Shown: piece by piece, positions 1 through 8,997 of the stretch
Position numbering within the stretch: the stretch's first letter is position 1
Layout: each line of letters opens with the position of its first letter
Assembly (NCBI GenBank): GCA_022822325.1
Contig: JAJEBW010000005.1
Span: 1-64,000 of the forward strand
Direction of reading: 5' to 3'
Length of the DNA: 64,000 nt
Source of the DNA: Gemmatimonadota bacterium
GTDB lineage: Bacteria > Gemmatimonadota > Gemmatimonadetes > Longimicrobiales > Gaopeijiaceae
The notes under the pieces: model-generated
Databases searched by the model: none
Seen by the model: only the letters and a program-made list of their open reading frames with translations
Told to the model about the DNA's origin: nothing
Program-made: the position numbers and the translations under genes

Positions 1-99
1 GACTTCATCGAGCGTTACAACAACGGCTGGCTTCTGCAGCGGCACGGGTACATCACCCCGGCCCGTGCCCGCGAAAAGCTCAGCAGAAAGGCGGCCTGA
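1..99 (+). CDS. IS3-family-like transposase (integrase core), C-terminal fragment truncated by window edge
   Basis: Frame 1 reads DFIERYNNGWLLQRHGYITPARAREKLSRKAA*, resembling the IS3/IS150 integrase C-terminus (FIexYNxxxxxxxLgyxtPxxxr). A likely IS end follows up to about position 140 (..ccggaaccggtaca). Confidence 0.7.
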   Translation, partial: DFIERYNNGWLLQRHGYITPARAREKLSRKAA

Positions 100-292
100 T
101 GTTTAGGCCGTCCACTTGTCCAGGAAACCGGAACCGGTACAACCGTAGTCCACCAGCAGTCCCACAACATCCTGTAGTACAACGAGGTCAAGGCTGCATA
201 CCGACCCCATCCGTCCCTGTCGGTCCAGTGACTTCCGGTGCATTCTTGCCTGTGTAGTGTTGCAATAAGTGATACACCACAGGGAGGAACGC

Positions 293-1611
293 ATGACGAA
301 GCGACCCCGAACCCTCTGCACGTCCCTGTCCATGGCCGTCCTGGTCGGCCCCTCCACTCTCCTCGCTCAGGAGATCGTCGAAGTCACGGGCCAAGACCGA
401 CTGATCGAACCCGACTTCGAGGATGTCTACCGCGTCGGAGTGCTCGACGGCGAGTCCTGGGAGATGTTCGGCGAAGTGAACCATGTGGCCTTCGACGCTA
501 CGGGCAATCTGTATGCGTTCGACGGGAACATGGGTCTGATGGGTTCCGGGAGCCTGCGGGTCCTGGTGTTCGATGCCGCCGGCCGCTTCGTGCGTGAGTT
601 CGGCTCGTCGGGGGGAGGTCCCGGCGAATTCAACCGGCCGGCCGGGTTCGCAGTGTTCCGGGACGGAACCACCGTCGTGAGCGACGTTGGCCACCGCGCT
701 TACCAACTCTTCGACGCATCCGGTGCCTTCCAGCGGATGGTCCGCGCAGGCAACGACCCTGGCGGTGTGGAGGGGCTTTCGGGGAGCCTCCAGCCCGACC
801 CGCGCGGCGTGGCCGTCTTCACCGGAGACTTCGGGGAAGGATTGAGCTTCAGCATCCGGAGCTTCGGCGGGGGGGCGCAGGGGCTCCTCCGACTTCCCGG
901 CCAGTCATGCGGATCGGACTCGGCGACGATGTCGTTCAGACGGATACGGTAGTCCAGGGATGGCTGCCTCCACGCAACGATCTGGATGTGCCGAACAACG
1001 TTCCCTTCCAGCTTCGTGACATGATGGGAGGAATGAGCCTGCCCGCCACGTTCGAGCCCAAGCTCTTGATGGGTGTTCTTCCGGATGGGGGCACCATTCA
1101 CTCCGATTCGTCCGCATACGCGCTCAAGGTCACTCAGCCGGACGCATGGGAAGTCGTACGAATCATCCGGCGCCCCCTGCTACCGGAGCCCCTGACGCCC
1201 GAGGTTCAGCGGAGGTACGAGGAAAAGCGAGCGGCCGCCAGCGAAGGCCGTGGAGGAATGGACGCGACGGTAAACAGATTGCAGGAAATGATGGGGCGCA
1301 TGGGGCGAAGCGAAGGTAACGCTACGGTGACATTGCGCGACAAGAGGTATTACCACGAGATCCCCGTGATCCGCAGCCTCGCAGCCACATGGGGTGGCCG
1401 CATCTGGGTGCAACGCAGGGGTGATCTGCCCGAGATCGATGGACCCATCGATGTCCTGACGGTCGGGGGGGAGTATGTTGGCACCTATGCCGCCGACGCG
1501 ACCAGGATCCCGGACGCCTTCGGCCCGGACGGACTGGCGGCGTTCATCGAGTTTGACGAGTTCGACGTGGCCAGAGTGGTGGTGCGGAGGCTACCGACCG
1601 AGGTTCGCTGA
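293..1611 (+). pseudogene. Secreted 6-bladed beta-propeller-like protein, split by a frameshift at a G7 run (about 870-876)
   Basis: ORF 293-952 (signal peptide plus NHL-like repeats such as [29 protein letters not shown]) and ORF 907-1611 look like N- and C-terminal halves of one protein in two frames. Confidence 0.7.
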
Positions 1612-1703
1612 GCCCCCACGGGTGCCCGTCGCCGACCTCGACGAACCCGTTGCCCGCAGGGATGCGGCAGGGGTCGCGGCCGGGTGTTGGGGCCAGCCTC
1701 CGC

Positions 1704-4154
1704 CTACAGGATCGCGTCCAGGTGCAGCTCCAGGCGGAAACCGGCCAGCGGCCCCTTCAGCCCGCGCGAGAGGTCGAGCCGGACCAGCCCGTCGAGGACG
1801 CTTCCGCCCACCCCGACTCCGTAGAGCAGGTCGTCGCCGTCGAAGTCGTTGCGGGCGCCGGCCCAGCCCGCGTCGCCGAAGAGGCTCAGGCCGGTGCCGT
1901 GCCAGGTGCGGTTCACCTCGAGGCGGGCCCGCGCGAAGGAGAGCCCGGAGAGCGTCGAGGCCGGGTAGCCGCGCAATGTTCCCGCCGATCCCAGGAACCA
2001 GGATCGTTGAAGCGGTGCATCGCCCCAGGTCGTTCCCGCGCCGGCCTCGAATCCCAGACGCCACGCCTCCCACCCCGACCCCGCCACCGGAACGATCGCG
2101 CGCACGGTGGCCGCGGCCTGCCCATAGGCGGCGAGATCGTCGCGGTCCCTTTCCCGCCACGCGGCCACGCGGCCGTCGAACTCCGCCCCCACCTGGAAGC
2201 GCAACGGATCGTCTCCCCACCAGGGCGCCAGGTAGAGCTCGGCCCCGGCCTCGTCGCCCGGGTCGGCGGCCAGATTCGGACGGAAGGACCAGTCGCCGTC
2301 GAATACGCGAAAGAGCGCGAAGCCGGTCTCGTTCGGACGTGCCTCGTGGCGCTCCGCGTAGAGGCGCAGGAGACGCGATTCACGCCGGCCCGCCGGTGGC
2401 CGCCAGGTGAAATCGACCCCGGTTGCGCGGAAATACTCGCCGTTGTCGCGGCCGAAGAGGAGCGCGTTCAGCGAGTTGCCGGTTGCGAGGTGGCCGGCGC
2501 GGACATCGGTGGACCGCAGTTCGTGGTAGCCCCCCAGCGCGATGCGGCGCAGCACCGTCGAGCGCTCCAGATCGACGCGCGCCTTGGGACGCAGATCGGC
2601 CAACCCGAAAAAGCCCGTCGTGCGCAGCCCGAGGCGGCGGCCGAGCTCCCACTCGAGTCCCCCTCCGACCGCGGGTCCCTCCACCCGGTTGTAGCGGAGC
2701 AGATCCCGGCCTCCCCATCCCCAGTCGAAGCTCCAGGGAATCGCCTGCACCGGCGGCGCGGGCAGATCCGCGAGGGTGCGAAGATCGCTCTCCAGATCTT
2801 CGGGCAGGGTGAATCCGGGCGCGTCGTCCCAGATCGGCGGGGGCAGGTGGGGACTCTCGGCCACGCGGCTCCGTTCCCGCGGCACGATCAGGAGCGCATC
2901 GCGGTCGCGAGCCGGGGTTTCGTCCTCGGGCATCAGTTCGTAGGGGACCGGATCGTCCTCGGAGAGCAGCCCCGCGATGAAGGCCAGCGCCTCGGCGCGG
3001 GTGGCGAAGTGGCGATGCGCCAGCTCCCCGGCTCCGCCGTCCCCCGGACGCCGCCCGGGATCCGCGGCCCCCGCCCCCCCACCCCCCGCCGCATCCGCCG
3101 CATCGTCCTCCAGCACCACCGATTCCACGCGGTAGGCCATGTCCATCGACACGGGAAGGCGGAGCACTCCGGCGCGCGCCTCCCCCTCGATGCGCATGCT
3201 GCGCGGCAGCCAGGCCCGGAACTCCCAGAGCGCGTAGTCGACCGTCACAACACTCAGATCGAAGGTCCAGGGCTTGAGGAAGCCGGGGACAAAACGGAAG
3301 GTTCCCGCCTCTTCCTCCTCCTGGAGCTCGGGGACGTCGCGCATGGCGTCGAACTCGCGGCTCATGCGGTAGGTGGCGCGGACCAGCGCTCCGGTCGCCG
3401 GTTCGATCCAGAGGACGCCGGCGATGCGGTTGGCGGCGGCTTCGCGGGGAAGAACCTGAAGTTCGACGGCCAGGAGGCGGCGTCCATCGGGGAAGGACAG
3501 CGCCAGGGTGTCGCCGCTCCGAAAGCGGTAGATCGAGTCGGCGCCGGGGGCCAGCGGGTGGATGAGGTTGAACTCGTTCGGGTCCGGCCCCGCATCCACA
3601 TCGTAGTTGTCGTCCATGCCCAGAAAGAGGCGGTCGCTGCCGGGCTCGAAGGGTTCGTCGAAGGGGAGGTCTTCGAGCCAGTCCAGGTCGCCCTCGCGCA
3701 TGGCGATCGCGCGCCCCGGGTACTCGGAACGGGTTCCCAGCACCTGGACGATCGACTCGAAGTCGCGTTCCCAGAAGGCGCGCACCGACGACTCGTTGTG
3801 GTAAAGGGTCCGGTCGCGAAGCGGGGTGCGGATGGCGGCGGCGATCCTCTGGTCGATGCGGGCGGTGTAGCGGACGACCGTTTCGTCCAGGCCGCGCCAG
3901 CCCTCGTAGGCGGCCAGGTAGAGTTGCCGAGCGACCGGGTCCAGGAAGGCGTCGGGGCGGGGGACAGGGGTCTGCGCCGCGAGTGGGGCGGGGGGTTGGG
4001 GGAAGAGAAGCGGGAAAAGCGGGAGAAGCGAAGGAAGGAGGCGGATGAGGCGAGGTCGGGGAGACGAGTGCGCCGGAATGGGGAAGCGGGGGGTGGGGGG
4101 GCGGGGACGAGCCGCCCCGGGAGCGGTTTCGCCGCAGGTGCGGTGGCTTCTCAT
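1704..4154 (-). CDS. Outer-membrane barrel protein (Omp85/surface-antigen-like C-terminal domain)
   Basis: Begins MRSHRTCGE with a signal-like segment; C-terminus GSAGTLRGYPASTLSGLSFARARLEVN...GLVRLDLSRGLKG is Omp85-like. The start at 4154 overlaps the upstream stop (ATGA). Confidence 0.75.
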   Translation of the reverse strand: MRSHRTCGETAPGAARPRPPTPRFPIPAHSSPRPRLIRLLPSLLPLFPLLFPQPPAPLAAQTPVPRPDAFLDPVARQLYLAAYEGWRGLDETVVRYTARIDQRIAAAIRTPLRDRTLYHNESSVRAFWERDFESIVQVLGTRSEYPGRAIAMREGDLDWLEDLPFDEPFEPGSDRLFLGMDDNYDVDAGPDPNEFNLIHPLAPGADSIYRFRSGDTLALSFPDGRRLLAVELQVLPREAAANRIAGVLWIEPATGALVRATYRMSREFDAMRDVPELQEEEEAGTFRFVPGFLKPWTFDLSVVTVDYALWEFRAWLPRSMRIEGEARAGVLRLPVSMDMAYRVESVVLEDDAADAAGGGGAGAADPGRRPGDGGAGELAHRHFATRAEALAFIAGLLSEDDPVPYELMPEDETPARDRDALLIVPRERSRVAESPHLPPPIWDDAPGFTLPEDLESDLRTLADLPAPPVQAIPWSFDWGWGGRDLLRYNRVEGPAVGGGLEWELGRRLGLRTTGFFGLADLRPKARVDLERSTVLRRIALGGYHELRSTDVRAGHLATGNSLNALLFGRDNGEYFRATGVDFTWRPPAGRRESRLLRLYAERHEARPNETGFALFRVFDGDWSFRPNLAADPGDEAGAELYLAPWWGDDPLRFQVGAEFDGRVAAWRERDRDDLAAYGQAAATVRAIVPVAGSGWEAWRLGFEAGAGTTWGDAPLQRSWFLGSAGTLRGYPASTLSGLSFARARLEVNRTWHGTGLSLFGDAGWAGARNDFDGDDLLYGVGVGGSVLDGLVRLDLSRGLKGPLAGFRLELHLDAIL

Positions 4155-5743
4155 TCCCGGTTCCCTTTCGATGGCGTGTCCTCCCCGGACGGTGCGGCGT
4201 TTCCGGGCGGTTGGCCGTCGCCCGGGGGATCGGAGAAGCGCACCGTCGCGATCTCTTCCCAGGCGAGGTAGCGCCCGTGCTCCCCCGGTTGCCGCACGCC
4301 CGGCTCCTCCGGCAGGACGAAGAGCCCGCGATTCCCCGGATCCAGATCGGCCGTGCCCCCGAGCTCGAAGCTGCGCCCGTCGCGAAGCGTCACCAGCGCC
4401 CCCCCCTCCTCCTCCCTCTCCACGGCTTCGATCCTCGCCAGCTCCACCGCGAACGCCACCCCGCCGCCGAGTCCCACCAGGTGCTCCCAGCGGCGTTCCC
4501 GGCTCGCGTCCCAGCGAATGTAACCGGTCACCGCCTCCCCCGACCCTGTGGTCACGGTCCCGTAGAGCGCGCGTCCGGCCTCCAGAGCGCCGCCGCCGCC
4601 GAAGTCCGCGCGCGTCCCCCTGCCGTCGTGCGGATGGATGCGCAGGAGACGAAACTCGTCCCAGGGAATTTCCACCGTCCCCAGCCCTGGATCGGCCACC
4701 CGCAGCGGCCGCCGGTACCAGCGAATCCAGGAATCCCGGCCATTGTACCGGCTGAGCGGCGCCCGGCGCGCAAACTCGATCCCTTCGCCCGTCGCCAGCG
4801 TCACCTGTCCGCCGCCCAGCCGCGGCTCGATGGCGGCCACCTCGCCCAGAGCCACCGCGGCCAGCTCGCCGTCGCGGTCCATCCCCGGTATCCGGTGCGC
4901 CAAAAAGAGAGGAACGTTTTCCCAGGCGAGAAAGCCGGTGAATACGCGGCCGAAGCGATCCTCGACCGAGCCGTGCAGCCGCCTGTCCCGGGCTCGCGCA
5001 CCCGGCGGCGCCGCCACGAAGTCGATCCGCTCGATCTCGCGTCCGCGCAACCGGACCTCTTCCCCCTCTTCCTCCACCGCCACCCGTGCCGACCGCCATC
5101 CGCGCAGCTCCAGCTCCAGAGGCCCGCCGCCCTCCCGCAGCGCGACCTCCACGCGGTTGTCCTCCAGCGCGGCCAGAGATTCCAACCGGCCAAAGCGAAT
5201 GTGCGCGGAGGTCTCGGCCGCGAAGTCGCGGTGGCGCTCCTCCCAGGTCACCCGGTAGCCCTTCACCTCCACGCTGCGCAGGGTGGGAACCCCGTCGTGC
5301 ACTGCATCGAGCCAGGCGTGGTAGAGGGTGTCGGAGAGGGTGCGCGCCCCCACGAGAGCGTCGGCCCAGGATGCCGCGCTGGAGCCGGTGAATCCCGCAC
5401 GGGACGAGGACGCGCCGGAATCGCGAATGTCCACGCCCCGGCTGGAAACCCCCAGGGAGACCGTTCGCAGGCCGGCGATGGTGAGAAAACCCTCGTGGAC
5501 GGCTCCCTCGGTTGTGGTCACCCGCCCCCGGATCCGGCTCTCGGACTGGGCCGCGAGGGGCGATGCGCCGAAAGGAGCGACCGATTGGGCGGCAAGGAAG
5601 AGACCGAACGATCCGCGGACCATCCCGAGCGCGAATCGAGACCGGCGAGGGATCGGTCCGGCAGGGCGGCCGCGGGCAGGCGTTCCCGGCGAGCGCGGCG
5701 CGCGGTCGGAAACCGCACCGGCAATGGGGCGAAGAGGGGCCAT
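4151..5743 (-). CDS. Hypothetical secreted protein, translationally coupled to the barrel gene
   Basis: 530-aa ORF with signal-like N-terminus (FLAAQSVAPFGASPLAAQ) and beta-rich repeats; ATGA overlap with the 1704-4154 gene. Confidence 0.65.
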   Translation of the reverse strand: MAPLRPIAGAVSDRAPRSPGTPARGRPAGPIPRRSRFALGMVRGSFGLFLAAQSVAPFGASPLAAQSESRIRGRVTTTEGAVHEGFLTIAGLRTVSLGVSSRGVDIRDSGASSSRAGFTGSSAASWADALVGARTLSDTLYHAWLDAVHDGVPTLRSVEVKGYRVTWEERHRDFAAETSAHIRFGRLESLAALEDNRVEVALREGGGPLELELRGWRSARVAVEEEGEEVRLRGREIERIDFVAAPPGARARDRRLHGSVEDRFGRVFTGFLAWENVPLFLAHRIPGMDRDGELAAVALGEVAAIEPRLGGGQVTLATGEGIEFARRAPLSRYNGRDSWIRWYRRPLRVADPGLGTVEIPWDEFRLLRIHPHDGRGTRADFGGGGALEAGRALYGTVTTGSGEAVTGYIRWDASRERRWEHLVGLGGGVAFAVELARIEAVEREEEGGALVTLRDGRSFELGGTADLDPGNRGLFVLPEEPGVRQPGEHGRYLAWEEIATVRFSDPPGDGQPPGNAAPSGEDTPSKGNRE

Positions 5744-5913
5744 GGTCCGGGGAAGGCGGGAGGGGCGGGCACGAAATCATCCGTCTACGGAGCAACCGCC
5801 GCCATGGTTTCGGCGCCGGGCGGGACACCCACTACATTGGCGGCCCGGGCCTGCAACGGCTACTGTGCCTGACCTTCGCGACCGAACCCGAAATCCCCAC
5901 CAGGAGCCCCACC

Positions 5914-6438
5914 ATGCGCAGATCCCGTCTCTCCATCCCCGCCGTCCTGGCCCTCTCCTCCGTCCTGGCCTGCTCCGGCGGCGACGGCGGCGCTCCCGAC
6001 GCGGCCCCCGCCGAAGACGCCATGACCGCCACCGAGGAATCCGCTCCCGCCAATCCCCGCTTCGGCGTCTGGCAGATGGAGACCGACCGGCCGCCCCCCT
6101 ACCGCAACGTCATGACCTACGAGCCCTGGGGCGACGGCGGCATGCGCATCACGGTCGCCACCACCAACAACGAGGGCGAGACCAGCGAGTGGAGCTACGA
6201 AACCCTCTTCGACGGCGAATTCCGCCCGGTGTCCGGCCAGGAGAACGCAACCACCGCGGTCGAGGTCGTGGACGAGTACACCAACCGCATCCTCAATGCG
6301 CGCGACGGCGAGGTCCGCCAGATCATCATCAATGTCCTCTCCGAAGACGGCAACGCGATCAACAACGAATACCGCCGCATCAACGAGGACGGCACCGAGC
6401 AGGAGCCGACCTACGTCGTCTACCGCCGCATCGAGTAG
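5914..6438 (+). CDS. Putative lipoprotein
   Basis: MRRSRLSIPAVLALSSVLACSGGDGG: lipobox LALSSVLAC. Confidence 0.7.
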   Translation: MRRSRLSIPAVLALSSVLACSGGDGGAPDAAPAEDAMTATEESAPANPRFGVWQMETDRPPPYRNVMTYEPWGDGGMRITVATTNNEGETSEWSYETLFDGEFRPVSGQENATTAVEVVDEYTNRILNARDGEVRQIIINVLSEDGNAINNEYRRINEDGTEQEPTYVVYRRIE

Positions 6439-6677
6439 GACGGGTCGCCCAACCCCGGCCGCGCTCCACCGGCTCGCGCCGCATCCTCCACCGGACCGAC
6501 GCGGGGCAAGGAAAGAACGAAGGAGGGGGGCGCCGGCGCTTTTCGCCGCCATCGTCGCGCGGCGACGGAAGCAGCCCGGCGCCGGCAGGATGGAGTGGGC
6601 TTTCGCGGCCACGAGCAATCTCGGCGCCTCCGGACGATCGCCCCAACCTTGGGCGGCGCCCTCGAGACAGCCGCGCT

Positions 6678-6980
6678 CTACTGCTCGGAAGTCGCGGGCT
6701 TGGGCGCGGACCGGCGCAGAAGCTCCCTGATGTCGGAGCGGAACTCGGCGAAGCCGGCATCCATTTCGCGGCGGATCTCTGCGATCTCGCCGCGGATTCC
6801 CGTGATCTCGCCGCGAATGAGCTCCTGGTTATGGATGAGGTTGTCAATCCGTGCGCTGTTCGTCACCACAATGCCGATCGCGGCTCCCAGGGCGGCAACA
6901 ATCACTGTGATCGTGGCGATCCTCGTGAGCCATGGGTCCAGGGATTTCCACACCGCTCCAAGGGTTTCTCTTTCTGTCAT
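6678..6980 (-). CDS. Small membrane-anchored coiled-coil protein
   Basis: MTERETLGAVWKSLDPWLTRIATITVIVAALGAAIGIVV (TM) followed by heptad-like GEITGIRGEIAEIRREMDAGFAEFRSDIRELL. Confidence 0.6.
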   Translation of the reverse strand: MTERETLGAVWKSLDPWLTRIATITVIVAALGAAIGIVVTNSARIDNLIHNQELIRGEITGIRGEIAEIRREMDAGFAEFRSDIRELLRRSAPKPATSEQ

Positions 6981-7230
6981 CGGGACTCTCTCCCCTTCCT
7001 TCCGAGCGCCGGAGCCGCGAAATCCCCGCTCTGAGGAATCGGGGGCTTCGGCTGTCATTGAAAACACACCGTAGGCGATTCCGCGAAGGAAGTCAAGCCG
7101 GAGCGGGGGGCGGGACGGTCGTGGCCTCGGGGGCGTGCGCGGGGGTGTTGCGAGCCTTCCCCCTCGCCAGTCCACGGGCCACTGCGAGGGCACGCCGATA
7201 GGGTGGCGCGCCGTCCTTGTCCAGCGGCCG

Positions 7231-7698
7231 TCAGGCCTGGATTACAGGGCCGGAGGCGGACGATCCCGAATCCGGAGCCCGCAGGGCGAAGCGGGGAATC
7301 GGCGCCCGGAAGACCGAACCGTCCTCGCGGCGGAAGTGGTAGAATCCCTCCATGTGGCCGCGCGGTCCTTCCAGAACGCAAAAGCTGTTGTATTCGTGCA
7401 CATCGCCGGGGCGGAGGACCGGAAGCTGTCCCACCACCCCTTTGCCCTCGACCTCCTGGTCGCCGGCGCGCGCGTCGTGGATCTTCCAGTGGCGCCAGAA
7501 GAGCTGGGCGGTGGCGTCGCCGACGTTCTCGATCCGAATGAAATAGGCGAAGAGGTAGCGGTGCGGCGGACGCGACGCCCCGTGCAGATGAACGGGACGG
7601 ACGGCGATCCGCATCTGGCCTCGCAGTATCTCCGGCCGTCGCTCCGGCTTCTCGGCGGCCCCATTGTCCGCGGCTCCATTCCCGGCCGGCATGATCAT
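7231..7698 (-). CDS. apaG: ApaG domain protein
   Basis: YFIRIENVGDATAQLFWRHWKIHDARAGDQEVEGKGVVGQLPVLRPGDVHEYNSFCVLEGPRGHMEGFYHF matches ApaG motifs. Confidence 0.9.
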   Translation of the reverse strand: MIMPAGNGAADNGAAEKPERRPEILRGQMRIAVRPVHLHGASRPPHRYLFAYFIRIENVGDATAQLFWRHWKIHDARAGDQEVEGKGVVGQLPVLRPGDVHEYNSFCVLEGPRGHMEGFYHFRREDGSVFRAPIPRFALRAPDSGSSASGPVIQA

Positions 7699-7818
7699 GG
7701 CGTGCTCCCCCCTTGCGAGTTCTGCGAAATGCCGCGTCCCGCCGGGCGGGCGCTTCGCGGTCCGAAGATCAACGATAAGATAGTAGCCCGCCCGCTCCCC
7801 CAACCGAAGGCCCCCGCC

Positions 7819-8997
7819 ATGTCCCTCCGCCCCGCCCCCGCCCCCCGTCTCGCGGCCACCCTCCTCGCGCTGGCCGCCTCCATTCCGCTCGCGGCCGCCG
7901 CCCAGTCCCCCGAGATCGCCCGCATCGCCGCTCGCTTCGACTCCGAGATTCGGCGCGCGCTCATCGACGGCGCCATTCCCTCGCTCGCCGTCGCCGTCAC
8001 CGACCGCCGGGGCGAGCTCTGGAGCCGCGCCTACGGCCAGTCCAACCTCTGGGCGCGCACCCCGGCCTCGACCCGAACCGTCTACCTGATCGGCTCCACC
8101 TTCAAGGCGCAGTCCACGGTCGCGCTCCTGCAGCAGATGGAGGCCGGCCACTTCGCGCTCGACGACCCCGTCGGCGACCACCTCGACGACCTGGTCATTC
8201 GCGGCGAGGATCCGGATCGCCCCGTCACCTTCCGCCATCTCCTCACGCACACCTCGGGAATGCCGGTGGACTTCGGCGGCCATCCGGTCTGGGGAACCAC
8301 CGCGCCCCTGCCGCTGGACGAGTATCTGCGCGATTCGCTGCGAGTCGACGCTCCGCCCCTCGCCGGAGTGGTCTATTCCAACATGGCCTATTCGCTGGTG
8401 GGACACCTGGTGGAGAAGTTTTCGGGCGTTCCGTACAGGGAATATATCCAGGACCGCGTCTGGGGTCCGCTGGGGATGACTTCCACCGCCTTCGATCCGC
8501 CGCCGGAGCTTGTCGAACGACTGGCGATGCCCTATGCGCCCGACCCCGCAACAGGACGCAACCGGTCCGCGGTGCGGGTCAAGGCGAATGTGTGGCCAGC
8601 GGGAATCGTCTATGGAACGGTACACGATCAGGCCAACTGGGTGCGCTTCAACCTGGGCGACGGAGGCTGGGGCGACGACCGGCTGCTCGCCGCGGCCACC
8701 CTTGACGAGATGCACAGCCTGCAATACGAGCAGTTCGCGGGCAATCCGATGGGCGGCGGCTGGGGATACGAGAATCCCGGTTATGGACTGACCTGGTGGG
8801 TCTCCGAGCGCGACGGCGAGCGCTTCTTCGCGCATTCGGGGAGCGTTTCGGGGTACACCGCCTTCGCTTTCGGGAACCGAACGCGCGGCTTCGGGGTCGC
8901 CTTCCTCACCAACGGCAATCGCGCCCACCCGCACCTGGTCCGGCTCGCGCGCCTCGCGCTCGATCTCATGGCCGAGGAGCTCGGCGAATCCCGATGA
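7819..8997 (+). CDS. Serine hydrolase, beta-lactamase/PBP4* family
   Basis: Signal peptide; IGSTFKAQSTVALL (SxxK), YSNMAYSLVGHLVE (YSN), FAHSGSVSG motifs. Confidence 0.9.
   Translation: MSLRPAPAPRLAATLLALAASIPLAAAAQSPEIARIAARFDSEIRRALIDGAIPSLAVAVTDRRGELWSRAYGQSNLWARTPASTRTVYLIGSTFKAQSTVALLQQMEAGHFALDDPVGDHLDDLVIRGEDPDRPVTFRHLLTHTSGMPVDFGGHPVWGTTAPLPLDEYLRDSLRVDAPPLAGVVYSNMAYSLVGHLVEKFSGVPYREYIQDRVWGPLGMTSTAFDPPPELVERLAMPYAPDPATGRNRSAVRVKANVWPAGIVYGTVHDQANWVRFNLGDGGWGDDRLLAAATLDEMHSLQYEQFAGNPMGGGWGYENPGYGLTWWVSERDGERFFAHSGSVSGYTAFAFGNRTRGFGVAFLTNGNRAHPHLVRLARLALDLMAEELGESR

Noticed and set aside
105-140. Full IS3 inverted repeat at the left edge
   Set aside because: The other end of the element lies outside the window, so the inverted repeat and any target duplication cannot be confirmed.
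1704-5828. Very long ORF (1374 aa, minus) and similar giants at 10379-13972, 11638-14844, 53462-56530, 42333-45170
   Set aside because: High GC removes stops from shadow frames. Only the portions with recognisable domains were kept; the rest is Arg/Ala/Pro/Gly-rich shadow translation antisense to, or out of frame with, real genes.
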